From contig JAFNVK010000021.1 of assembly GCA_017379815.1 (NCBI GenBank), forward strand, positions 1 to 24,310: 24,310 bases of DNA, given 5' to 3'. Origin of the DNA: Clostridia bacterium. GTDB lineage: Bacteria; Bacillota; Clostridia; Oscillospirales; CAG-272. Position 1 is the first letter of the stretch; each line of letters starts with the position of its first letter. The position numbers and the translations under genes are program-made. The notes under the pieces were generated by a model. It saw nothing but the letters and a program-made list of their open reading frames with translations, was not told where the DNA came from and did not search any database. Below are positions 5,544 to 12,586 of this stretch, one piece after another.

Positions 5544-7562
5544 TTACTGCTCGTCGGCAGGAGCTTCCTCGGCGTAGTCCTCGGGCATAGCCTCAGCAGC
5601 GGCTGCGGCCTCCTCAAGGAGTGCGCGGATGGAAAGGCTGACCTTCTGCTTCTCGTCGTCAATATCGGTGATGCGGGTATCCACGATCTGGCCGATCTCC
5701 AGCAGGTCTGCGGGCTTTGCAATTCTCTGCATAGCGATCTGGGAGATATGGATCAGGCCGTCTACACCGTCGATGATCTCGGCGAATGCACCGAAGGGCA
5801 TCATGCTGACGATCTTGACCGATGCGATATCACCAACTGCATACTGGGACTTGAAGATGTTCCAGGGGTTGGTCTCCTCGGTCTTGTAGCCGAGGGAGAT
5901 GCGCTTCTTCTCGGGGTCGAAGCTCTTGACGAATACCGTGATGGGATCGCCGATGGAAACGACCTCTGCGGGATTCTTGATGTGCTTCCAGGAGAGCTCA
6001 GTGACGTGAACCATGCCGTCCACACCGCCAAGGTCGACGAATGCGCCGTAGGTGGTCATGCTCTTAACGGTTCCGTTGTAAACCTTGCCAACCTCGATGT
6101 TTGCCCAGAAATCAGCCTCCTGTGCGCGGCGGATCTCTCTCTGTACCTTGCGGATAGAGCCGACGGCCTTCTTGCCCTTGATCTCAAGGACCTTGAACTG
6201 AACGGTGGTGCCAACCAGGGTGGAGAGATCTCCGTCCTTCGGAACACCGGTCTGGGATGCGGGAATGAAGACGCGGTTTGCGTTGGCGTAGATCACCACG
6301 CCGCCCTTAACAGCCTCGGCAACCTTGCCCTCGAGGATCTGCTCCTCCTCGCAAGCGGCGACGATGGTCTGCCAGTTCTTGTCTGCGTCTGCTCTCTTCT
6401 TGGACAGCTCAGCAACACCCTCGATGTCGCTTACGCGAATGACGAAGGCTTCCACCTGATCGCCGTTCTTGAAGTTCTCGGTCAGCTTGAAGGCAGGATC
6501 ATTGCTGATCTGGTCTGCCTTGATGTAGCCGGTCACGCCGGCGCCAACGTCAAGCTGAAGCTCGGCGTCCGACACGTGCGTAACGGTTCCGGTAACGACA
6601 TCTCCTGTATTTAAAGTTGTGCATTGCTGCGCGTTGAGCATTTGTTCGAAATTTTCATGCATTTCGCTCATGGTTTTATATACCTCCTCTATTTCATCGC
6701 CCGGTGTCGATGCACCTGCGACAATTACGACGTGATCACAGCCCGAAAAGCGCTCTGCCTCCAGCTCCTTGGCGGAGGAGATCAGGACCGTGTTGGCACA
6801 AGATCTGCGGCAGATCTCGTACAGCTTGGCGGTATTGGAGCTTGCCCGACCGCCGATGACGATCGCACCGTCGCAGACCTTGGAAAGAGCCTCGGCCTCG
6901 GTCTGGCGCGATTCAGTCACACTGCATATTGTATCAAAAATAATTGAATTTGTATATAGTTTTTTTAGTTTTTTTTGACTTTGGTACCATTTGCCCAATT
7001 TCTGGGTCGTTTGAGCCACCAAAACAGGCACTTTTTTGTGCAATTTGCCATCTTCATCTTGTGAAATTGCACATTCCAGCTCCTCCGGAGAATCAAAAGC
7101 CAGTTTATCCCCCGCAAAGCGGCTCAGGATACCGACCACCTCGGGATGCTCGCGCGCGCCGAGAAGGAGAAGGATCTGCTCCTCGGGATCGCACCCCTCG
7201 ACGATGCGGTGGATCTTCTTGACGTAGGGGCAGGTGCAATCCTCCCAGGCAAAAAAGGGATTTCCCTGCGCCATTCTCCGCAAGCGCTCCTCGGTCTCCG
7301 CCGTACAGCCGTGCGCACGGACGAACAGGGTGGCGGGATGCGCCTCGTCGGTCCTTGAAAGGACCTCCTCCAGCTCCGCCTCGGTGACCGATCGCACACC
7401 GCGGCTGCGGAGCGAGGCGTTGTAGACCTCGTTGTGGATCAGATCTCCCAGTGTCAGAAGGCTTTCCCCTTCCCTTCGGTGCGTAATGGCATGCTCCAGC
7501 TTTTCCGTGGCGCGCTTGACGCCAAAGCAGAAGCCGGCGTGCTTGGCAACCGTGATCTTCAC
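5544..7562 (-). CDS. ispH-rpsA: Bifunctional 4-hydroxy-3-methylbut-2-enyl diphosphate reductase (IspH) / ribosomal protein S1
   Basis: Fusion of 672 residues. Residues 1 to about 290 are IspH, which makes IPP and DMAPP in the last step of the MEP isoprenoid pathway with a 4Fe-4S cluster. Cluster cysteines are C12 (GFCFGVKRA), C111 (CTCPYVKK) and C213 (DTICSVTESRQ), and SSNTAKL and GASTPG are also present. Residues from about 310 carry four S1 RNA-binding repeats (TGDVVTGTV, EGKVAEAV, GKVYNGTVKSMTTYGAFVDL, VGDIASVKIVSMMPFGAFAEI), followed by an acidic Ala/Glu tail. The start is GTG at 7562 with AAGGAG 6 nt upstream; that site overlaps the cmk stop codon. This fusion is known from Clostridia. 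An internal in-frame Shine-Dalgarno and ATG lie between the two halves, and an AT-rich island lies inside the ispH part. Confidence 0.96.
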   Translation of the reverse strand: MKITVAKHAGFCFGVKRATEKLEHAITHRREGESLLTLGDLIHNEVYNASLRSRGVRSVTEAELEEVLSRTDEAHPATLFVRAHGCTAETEERLRRMAQGNPFFAWEDCTCPYVKKIHRIVEGCDPEEQILLLLGAREHPEVVGILSRFAGDKLAFDSPEELECAISQDEDGKLHKKVPVLVAQTTQKLGKWYQSQKKLKKLYTNSIIFDTICSVTESRQTEAEALSKVCDGAIVIGGRASSNTAKLYEICRRSCANTVLISSAKELEAERFSGCDHVVIVAGASTPGDEIEEVYKTMSEMHENFEQMLNAQQCTTLNTGDVVTGTVTHVSDAELQLDVGAGVTGYIKADQISNDPAFKLTENFKNGDQVEAFVIRVSDIEGVAELSKKRADADKNWQTIVAACEEEQILEGKVAEAVKGGVVIYANANRVFIPASQTGVPKDGDLSTLVGTTVQFKVLEIKGKKAVGSIRKVQREIRRAQEADFWANIEVGKVYNGTVKSMTTYGAFVDLGGVDGMVHVTELSWKHIKNPAEVVSIGDPITVFVKSFDPEKKRISLGYKTEETNPWNIFKSQYAVGDIASVKIVSMMPFGAFAEIIDGVDGLIHISQIAMQRIAKPADLLEIGQIVDTRITDIDDEKQKVSLSIRALLEEAAAAAEAMPEDYAEEAPADEQ
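6669..6689 (-). promoter_or_regulatory. Internal in-frame ribosome-binding site and ATG at the IspH/S1 junction
   Basis: On the minus strand GAGGAGG (6683-6689) is followed 11 nt later by ATG (6669-6671), codon 298 of the fusion, in frame. Translation from here would give a 375-residue protein with all four S1 domains, the size of a free clostridial S1. The spacer is slightly long, and GAG GAG also encodes two glutamates, so chance is possible. Confidence 0.5.
6928..6956 (-). promoter_or_regulatory. Promoter-like sequence inside the IspH coding region
   Basis: Minus strand TATACA (6951-6956, 4/6 to consensus), 17-bp spacer, TACAAT (6928-6933, 5/6). It sits in a very AT-rich island: 8 G or C among the 54 bases 6927-6980, against a GC-rich gene. 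A start here would give about 230 nt of leader before the internal Shine-Dalgarno of the S1 half. AT-rich DNA produces such matches easily. Confidence 0.35.
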
Positions 7563-7572
7563 AGGGCGCTCC

Positions 7573-8253
7573 TTAGTGCAGGCTCTTGCCCGCGGTCTTC
7601 TCGGCAACGATTGCGGCGATACGCTCCACGCACTCCTCGGGCGTCATCCAGGAATTATCAAACGGAATGGCGTCGGGGGCGGCAACGGCGGGGGCAACGG
7701 CGCGTGTGCTGTCGGCGCGGTCGCGCTCCTGCATGTCGCGCAGGACCTCCTCGTAGGTGGTCGCAATACCCTTGGCGCAAAGCTCCTCGCAGCGTCTCTG
7801 GGCGCGGCACTCGTCACTGGCCGTGAGAAAGATCTTGACGTCCGCCTCGGGCAGGATCACGGTGCCGATGTCTCGGCCGTCCATGATGACGCTGTGGCGC
7901 TTGGCAATATCCCTCTGCGTATCCAGCAAAAAGGCGCGGACGGCAGGGATCGCCGAAACAGCAGAGGCGTACATCGACATTTCGGGCGTACGGATACGGT
8001 CGCCCAGATCCTCACCGTTGAGGGAGACGGTCTGCGTGCCGTTGCGGTAGCCCAGATCCACGCGGATCTCGGGAAGCAGAGCCTCCACGGCCACGGGGTC
8101 CTTGGGGTCGGTCTCCTTTTGGCGGACGTAATAGCCCACCGTGCGATAGAGCGCACCCGTGTCAACGTAAATGATGCCGAGCTTTGCGGCCAGCGCCTTG
8201 GCTACGGTGGATTTTCCGGCACCGCTCGGGCCGTCGATTGCAATTTGGATCAT
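7573..8253 (-). CDS. cmk: Cytidylate kinase
   Basis: Phosphorylates CMP and dCMP to the diphosphates with ATP, in the cytoplasm. The 226-residue product starts MIQIAIDGPSGAGKSTVAKA, with the P-loop at residues 8-16, then YVDTGALYRTVGYY, the CMP-binding insert region, VIMDGRDIGTVILPEADVKIFLTAS and the arginine-rich lid (AQRRCEELCAKG). The end PFDNSWMTPEECVERI is also typical. AAGGAG lies 7 nt before the ATG at 8253. It is 19 bp downstream of the flavoprotein gene and 10 bp upstream of ispH-rpsA. The order cmk-ispH-rpsA is a common conserved cluster in Clostridia, so this is a core housekeeping locus. Confidence 0.97.
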   Translation of the reverse strand: MIQIAIDGPSGAGKSTVAKALAAKLGIIYVDTGALYRTVGYYVRQKETDPKDPVAVEALLPEIRVDLGYRNGTQTVSLNGEDLGDRIRTPEMSMYASAVSAIPAVRAFLLDTQRDIAKRHSVIMDGRDIGTVILPEADVKIFLTASDECRAQRRCEELCAKGIATTYEEVLRDMQERDRADSTRAVAPAVAAPDAIPFDNSWMTPEECVERIAAIVAEKTAGKSLH

Positions 8254-8272
8254 CGGTATTCTCCTTCAACAT

Positions 8273-9541
8273 TCATTCCTGCTCTGCGGCCGCATCTGCC
8301 GCCAGAACCGCCGTAGAAAAGGCGATCTGCAGATTAAAGCCGCCGGTATATGCGTCAACGTCCAGGATCTCTCCGGCAAAGTAGAGCCCCTTTATCAGCT
8401 TGGATTCCATGCTACCCGGCCGCACCTCTCTGACGTCAATGCCGCCGCGCGTGACGATGGCCTCGTCCAAGGGGCGGAAGGTAGCCAGCGGAATGCGCAG
8501 ACGCTTGAGCGTCTGTACCATGCGGGCACGCTCCTCGCGCGTGACCGAATGGATCTTTTTGCGCGGATCGATCTCGCAAAGCGAAACGAAGGGCTCGATC
8601 ATCTTCTGGGGAAGCAGATCGTCAAGTGAATTGATCAGATCGCGGTTCTTGTACTTGTCAAAATCCGAACGCAGGCGTGCGTCAAGCATCCGCTCGTCGA
8701 GCGCAGGCTTGAGGTCGATCTCGGCCTCGTAGCGCCCACGGGAAATATCGGACAAATGCGCCGACGCCGAAAGCACGAGCGGCCCCGTCAGGCCGAAGTG
8801 CGTGAACATCATCTCGCCGAAATCCTCAAAGACGTACTTGTGCTTTTCGGTATCCCGCACGCGCAGGGTGACGTTCTTGAGCGAAAGCCCTTGCATGGAG
8901 GCGCAAAGAGTTCCCTCGGTCACCAGCGGCACCAAGGAGGGGCAAAGCCGCGTGACCGTGTGTCCAAGCTCGCGCGCCATGCGATAGCCGTCGCCGTCCG
9001 AGCCGGTCAGGGGGTAGGATTTTCCTCCCGTGCAGAGGATCACAGCGTCAAAGCAAAGCTCCTCCGCACCGACCTCGATCCCGCAAACGGCACCGTCCTG
9101 CGCCAGAATGCGGCGAACGCGGCGGTTGACGATCTGCACGCCCATGCGGCGGCAAGCCGTTTCCAGCGCGTGGACCACGTCGGCGGCACGGTCCGAAACG
9201 GGAAAGACGCGCTTTCCGCGCTCGGTCTTCAGCGGAACGCCGAGTCCCTCGAAAAAGGTCTTGGTATCCTCGGTGGAAAAGGCGGAGAGCGCCGTGTAGA
9301 GAAAGCGGGGATTTGTGGGTACGTTGCGCAAAAACTCCTCACGGTCGCAATCGTTGGTCAGATTGCAGCGTCCCTTCCCCGTAATGCGAAGCTTCTTTCC
9401 GAGGCGGTCGTTGCGCTCAAAGAGGGTAACGCAAGCCCCTGCCTCGGCCGCACGCACGGCGGCCATCATGCCGGCGGCACCGCCGCCGATCACGGCGATC
9501 CTGCGGCCTGTGTCAGCCATGCTTTTTGTCATAGACGTCAT
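8273..9541 (-). CDS. HI0933/YhiN-family FAD-binding oxidoreductase
   Basis: Flavoprotein of the HI0933-like family (often named aminoacetone oxidase-family or NAD(P)/FAD-dependent oxidoreductase); the true substrate of most members is unknown. The 422-residue product has the N-terminal dinucleotide-binding motif IAVIGGGAAGMMAAV, the family signature KLRITGKGRCNLTND, a CTGGKSYPLTGSDGDGY segment and the C-terminal FAD motif GEILDVDAYTGGFNLQIAFSTA. Start at 9541 overlaps the end of rpiR by 29 bp and follows a GGAGGAGG site by about 12 nt; in-frame ATGs at 9532 and 9520 are alternatives, the last giving the most typical N-terminus but without its own ribosome site. Translation is probably coupled to rpiR. 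In many Firmicutes this gene sits directly upstream of cmk, as here. Confidence 0.93.
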   Translation of the reverse strand: MTSMTKSMADTGRRIAVIGGGAAGMMAAVRAAEAGACVTLFERNDRLGKKLRITGKGRCNLTNDCDREEFLRNVPTNPRFLYTALSAFSTEDTKTFFEGLGVPLKTERGKRVFPVSDRAADVVHALETACRRMGVQIVNRRVRRILAQDGAVCGIEVGAEELCFDAVILCTGGKSYPLTGSDGDGYRMARELGHTVTRLCPSLVPLVTEGTLCASMQGLSLKNVTLRVRDTEKHKYVFEDFGEMMFTHFGLTGPLVLSASAHLSDISRGRYEAEIDLKPALDERMLDARLRSDFDKYKNRDLINSLDDLLPQKMIEPFVSLCEIDPRKKIHSVTREERARMVQTLKRLRIPLATFRPLDEAIVTRGGIDVREVRPGSMESKLIKGLYFAGEILDVDAYTGGFNLQIAFSTAVLAADAAAEQE

Positions 9542-10376
9542 AGCGGTCCCAAACCTCCTCCAACGCCTGCAGCCGCTTGGTCAGCTCCTCCTGCTTGCGT
9601 CTTGAGACCGCCACGATCATGGCGTTGATGATGCTCAAGGGAGCGACCAGAGAGTCCACGAAGGAGGCCATGTCGCTCTGCGCGATCAGCAGGTGGTCGG
9701 CATACTCCGCGATCGGGGACTGCACGCTGTCGGTCAGGGCAACCACGTCCGCCCGCTTGCTGCCGGCATACTCCACCGCGTTGATGATGCGCTTGGAGTA
9801 GCGCGGGAAGCTGATGGCGATCATCACGTCTCCCTCGCCGATCTGCATGATCTGCTCGAACATTTCACTGCCCGAGGTGGTCTGCACAAACTTGACGTTG
9901 TCAAAGATCATGCGGAAGTTGTAATTGAGAAATCCGGCGAGTGAGGAAGAGGAGCGCACGCCGATGATGTAGACCTGCTTGGCCGAAACGATGCGGTCAA
10001 CGGCGCGCTCAAAGGAGGCGTGGTCGATCTCCTCGAGCGTGCGGCGGATCTTGTCGGCATCCGAAAGCAGGACCTTGTCCAGCACGTTTCCGTCGCCGAT
10101 GAGGTTGTTGGTGACCTCGATGCGCTGGAAGGAGGTCAACCGGTTGCGGATGATCTCCTGCAGGGAGTGCTGAAAGGCGGGGTAGCCGTCGTAGCCCAGC
10201 TCGTTGGCAAAGCGCACCACCGTGGACTCGGAAATCCCCACAACGGAGCCAAGACGCGCCGCCGTGAGGTAGGCCGCCTTGTCGTAATGCTCCAGAATAT
10301 AAGAGGCGATCAGCCTCTGTCCCTTGGAAAAGGAGGACATCCGTTCGCGGATATCCCTGAGCAGATCTCGATTCAT
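9513..10376 (-). CDS. MurR/RpiR-family transcriptional regulator
   Basis: Sugar-phosphate-responsive DNA-binding regulator. The 287-residue product has an N-terminal helix-turn-helix domain (about residues 1-77; ISESTVVRFANELGYDGYPAFQ is the typical recognition region) and a C-terminal SIS sugar-isomerase domain (about 107-250; VYIIGVRSSSSLAGFLNYNF, then VMIAISFPRYSKRIINAVEYA and VVALTDSVQSPIAEYADHLLIA). Start 10376 (MNRDLLRDIRERM) has GGAGG 10 nt upstream. A second in-frame ATG at 10400 has an equally good GGAGG at the same distance, so an 8-residue extension is possible. It is the first gene of the operon with the flavoprotein, cmk and ispH-rpsA. Its ligand cannot be predicted. Confidence 0.93.
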   Translation of the reverse strand: MNRDLLRDIRERMSSFSKGQRLIASYILEHYDKAAYLTAARLGSVVGISESTVVRFANELGYDGYPAFQHSLQEIIRNRLTSFQRIEVTNNLIGDGNVLDKVLLSDADKIRRTLEEIDHASFERAVDRIVSAKQVYIIGVRSSSSLAGFLNYNFRMIFDNVKFVQTTSGSEMFEQIMQIGEGDVMIAISFPRYSKRIINAVEYAGSKRADVVALTDSVQSPIAEYADHLLIAQSDMASFVDSLVAPLSIINAMIVAVSRRKQEELTKRLQALEEVWDRYDVYDKKHG

Positions 10377-10447
10377 TCTTGCAAATCCTCCAAGACACAC
10401 GGCAGATCCTCCGTGAAGGATCGCACCGCATAATACTTCAATATAAC

Positions 10448-10476
10448 ATTATACCCCTATTTTGCCAAAAAGTCAA
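10448..10476 (-). promoter_or_regulatory. Sigma-A promoter of the rpiR-cmk-ispH-rpsA operon
   Basis: Minus strand TTGACT (10471-10476), 17-bp spacer, TATAAT (10448-10453). Transcription would start near 10441, about 40 nt before the upstream candidate start codon at 10400. Confidence 0.88.
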
Positions 10477-10493
10477 CCGCTTTTCCCCACCGA

Positions 10494-10506
10494 GAAAAAG
10501 TTTTTC
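10494..10506. repeat. Small inverted repeat upstream of the rpiR promoter
   Basis: GAAAAA-G-TTTTTC, 18 bp upstream of the -35 box. It could be an operator for the RpiR protein or an AT-rich upstream element; this is a weak call based only on symmetry and position. Confidence 0.25.
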
Positions 10507-10569
10507 GCGTTTTTTTTCACAAAAAAGGAAAACGCTCCCTCTCGGACGCCCTTCCATCTCCCGGCAAAC

Positions 10570-10605
10570 AAAAAGAGCGGAAAGAGGATGTCCTCCTCTC
10601 TCCGC
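10570..10605 (-). terminator. Terminator after the aldo/keto reductase
   Basis: A 12-bp stem with one mismatch (10577-10588 with 10594-10605, GCGGAAAGAGGA against TCCTCTCTCCGC), followed on the minus strand by CTCTTTTTG. It lies 19 bp past the stop codon at 10624. Confidence 0.85.
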
Positions 10606-10623
10606 CCGTATTCACTTTTTGGA

Positions 10624-11736
10624 TCAGCCAAAGAGCTTTGCTACCTCGCGCAGAGCCGCAACGATGCGAATGTGCTGTGGGCAGGCGCGGACGCACTGTC
10701 CGCAGGCAATGCACTCCGAGGCCTTTCCGGAATGCTCATCAAGCTCTGCGTAGGCCTTCTTCAGCGCCTGCAGCTCTCCCTCGTCCGCCTGCTTTGCGCG
10801 GTTGTAGAGGGCAAAATACTGCGGGATGTCGATCTGCTTCGGGCATCCGTCCACGCAATAGCGACAGCTCGTGCAGGCCACGGCAATGTCCTCAAGGATC
10901 ATTCTTGCCGCATCGCCGAGAAGCGCTCGCTCGCCCTCCGCAAGCGGACGGAAATCGGCCATGTAGCCGATGTTATCCAGAAGCTGCTCCATATCCGACA
11001 TGCCGCTGAGCACCATAAAGACGTCCTCGCAGCTTGCGGCAAAGCGGATCGCCCAGGAGGCCGCGGACCAATCGGGGTGCGCCTCGGAGAGCATCAAGGA
11101 GACGCGCTCGGGGAGCTTGGCCAGCGTTCCGCCCTTGACGGGCTCCATCACGATGATGGGCTTGCCGTGCTTGAGGCAGACCTCGTGGCACTTTGCGGAC
11201 TGAATGGTGTCGCTCTCCCAATCCAGATAGTTGAGCTGGATCTGCACGAAATCCACCTCGGGATGCTCGGTCAGGATCTTGTCCAGCACCTCGGCACTGT
11301 CGTGGAAGGAAAATCCCATCCTGCGCACCTTGCCCTGCCGCTTCAGCTCGGAAACGAAGGCAAAGCTGCCAAAGCGCTCGGCGATCTCGTAATTCTTCGT
11401 GTTCAGGTTATGGACGAGGTAATAATCAAAGTAATCCACACCGCACTTTTCCAGCTGCTCGGCAAAGATCCGCTCCTGGTCGCCCTCCTCCTTGAGAAAC
11501 ATACTGGGCAGCTTGCTCGCCAGGAGGAAGGAGTCTCTCGGGTGACGCTTGACCAGCGCCTCGCGCACCACGTTCTCACTTTGGAAGCCGTGATACATAT
11601 ACGCCGTGTCAAAATACGTAAAGCCGCGCTCGAGGAAGGTGTCAACCATTTGGCAGACCTGCTCCATATCCACCGATTTGGGGTCCTCGCGGTCAAGAAG
11701 GGGCAGGCGCATCATGCCAAAGCCTAAGTTTTTCAT
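10624..11736 (-). CDS. Aldo/keto reductase with C-terminal 4Fe-4S ferredoxin-type motifs
   Basis: Oxidoreductase of 370 residues. An AKR (TIM-barrel) domain occupies about residues 1-270, with the catalytic tetrad D43, Y48 (FDTAYMYHG), K75 (ASKLP) and H109 (YYLVHNLN). The C-terminal part has two clusters of the CxxCxxCxxxCP type (CTSCRYCVDGCP and CIACGQCVRACP), a ferredoxin-like pair expected to bind two 4Fe-4S centres. This architecture is widespread in anaerobic Clostridia; substrates are generally unknown, and the iron-sulfur part suggests electron exchange with ferredoxin rather than only NAD(P)H. Start at 11736 has AAAGGA about 10 nt upstream; an upstream in-frame ATG at 11787 would overlap nth and lacks a ribosome site. 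It lies 37 bp downstream of nth and is probably cotranscribed with it. Confidence 0.93.
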   Translation of the reverse strand: MKNLGFGMMRLPLLDREDPKSVDMEQVCQMVDTFLERGFTYFDTAYMYHGFQSENVVREALVKRHPRDSFLLASKLPSMFLKEEGDQERIFAEQLEKCGVDYFDYYLVHNLNTKNYEIAERFGSFAFVSELKRQGKVRRMGFSFHDSAEVLDKILTEHPEVDFVQIQLNYLDWESDTIQSAKCHEVCLKHGKPIIVMEPVKGGTLAKLPERVSLMLSEAHPDWSAASWAIRFAASCEDVFMVLSGMSDMEQLLDNIGYMADFRPLAEGERALLGDAARMILEDIAVACTSCRYCVDGCPKQIDIPQYFALYNRAKQADEGELQALKKAYAELDEHSGKASECIACGQCVRACPQHIRIVAALREVAKLFG

Positions 11737-11773
11737 GTCGTATCGTTCCTTTCCGTAAAAAATCCGTATAGCG

Positions 11774-12442
11774 TTATCTGTTTTCATTCTTGTTCAATGC
11801 TTTTCCGTGGGCGCAGAGCGTGCTAAGAGGGCATTCTGCGCATTTCGGGGCACGTGCCGTGCAAACATCCCGTCCGAATTGGACGATCCTGTGGCAGAGG
11901 TCGCATCTCTCCTCGGGCGGGGTAAGACCGTCCAGGATCCGCTCGACCTTTACCGGATCGCGCAGGCTCTCGGGGTACATGCCAAAGCGGCCGCAGATGC
12001 GGATGCAGTGCGTATCCGTGACCATTCCACCCTTTCCGTAGAGGTCACCAAGCAAGAGATTGGCCACCTTTCGGCCAACGCCGGGCAGGCGCAAAAGCTC
12101 CTCCATGGTGTCGGGCAGAACGCCGCCGAACTCGCTCTCCAGCATCGCGCAGGCATCCTTGATGTTCTGCGCCTTGACACGGTAAAGACCGCAGGAGCGA
12201 ATGCAATCCTCGATCTCGGAAAGCTCGCCTTCAGCCAAGGCCTTTGGCGTGGGAAAGCGCGCAAAAAGCTCGCGGCAAACGAGGTTGACGCGGGCGTCGG
12301 TGCATTGTGCCGAGAGCCTGCCCATCACCATCAGCCGCCAAGGCTCGCCTTCCCATTCCAGCGCACAGCGCGCCTCGGGATAGACCTCCTTGAGTGCCTC
12401 GATGATCGCGAGCATGGTCTCCTTCTTTTCCTGCTTGGTCAT
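11774..12442 (-). CDS. nth: Endonuclease III
   Basis: DNA glycosylase/AP lyase that removes oxidised pyrimidines in base excision repair. The 222-residue product carries the helix-hairpin-helix LPGVGRKVANLLL with catalytic Lys125, the catalytic Asp143 in VTDTHCIRICGRFG, and the 4Fe-4S loop C194-x6-C201-x2-C204-x5-C210. The substrate-pocket motif reads LSAQCTD instead of the common LSAQTTD, and the strand after the Asp is THCIRICGR rather than THVxRVxNR, so it is a somewhat diverged but apparently intact member. Start at 12442 has GGAG about 11 nt upstream, and a consensus promoter lies just ahead. First gene of an operon with the aldo/keto reductase. Confidence 0.95.
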   Translation of the reverse strand: MTKQEKKETMLAIIEALKEVYPEARCALEWEGEPWRLMVMGRLSAQCTDARVNLVCRELFARFPTPKALAEGELSEIEDCIRSCGLYRVKAQNIKDACAMLESEFGGVLPDTMEELLRLPGVGRKVANLLLGDLYGKGGMVTDTHCIRICGRFGMYPESLRDPVKVERILDGLTPPEERCDLCHRIVQFGRDVCTARAPKCAECPLSTLCAHGKALNKNENR

Positions 12443-12474
12443 GGCGTTCTCACTCCGTGGTTCTTGTTATCTTC

Positions 12475-12503
12475 ATTATACCTTCTTTTCTTCCTCTTGT
12501 CAA
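12475..12503 (-). promoter_or_regulatory. Consensus sigma-A promoter of nth
   Basis: Minus strand TTGACA (12498-12503), 17-bp spacer, TATAAT (12475-12480): a perfect match in both boxes. Start of transcription near 12468, leaving a leader of about 25 nt. Confidence 0.92.
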
Positions 12504-12525
12504 GAGAAAGTGCACCCCGTGTGAC

Positions 12526-12563
12526 AAAAAGAGGGCAGCCCCGGGGATTTCCCCGGGGCTGCC
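12526..12563 (-). terminator. Strong terminator after the CvpA-like gene
   Basis: Perfect 13-bp GC-rich stem (12534-12546 with 12551-12563, GGCAGCCCCGGGG and its complement) with a 4-nt loop, followed on the minus strand by CTCTTTTTG. It lies 24 bp beyond the stop codon at 12587 and 23 bp upstream of the nth -35 box. Confidence 0.92.
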
Positions 12564-12586
12564 TTTTGCGGCAGAAGGCCGTTGGG

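Noticed and set aside
5480..5722. N-terminal extension of the EEP protein into the upstream region
   Set aside because: It would overlap the end of ispH-rpsA and the hairpin; AAGGAG and the family N-terminus fix the start at 5479.
6950..7010. AT-rich stretch as an IS remnant or frameshift in ispH
   Set aside because: The reading frame continues through it and encodes family-conserved residues, including the third cluster cysteine, so it is not an insertion.
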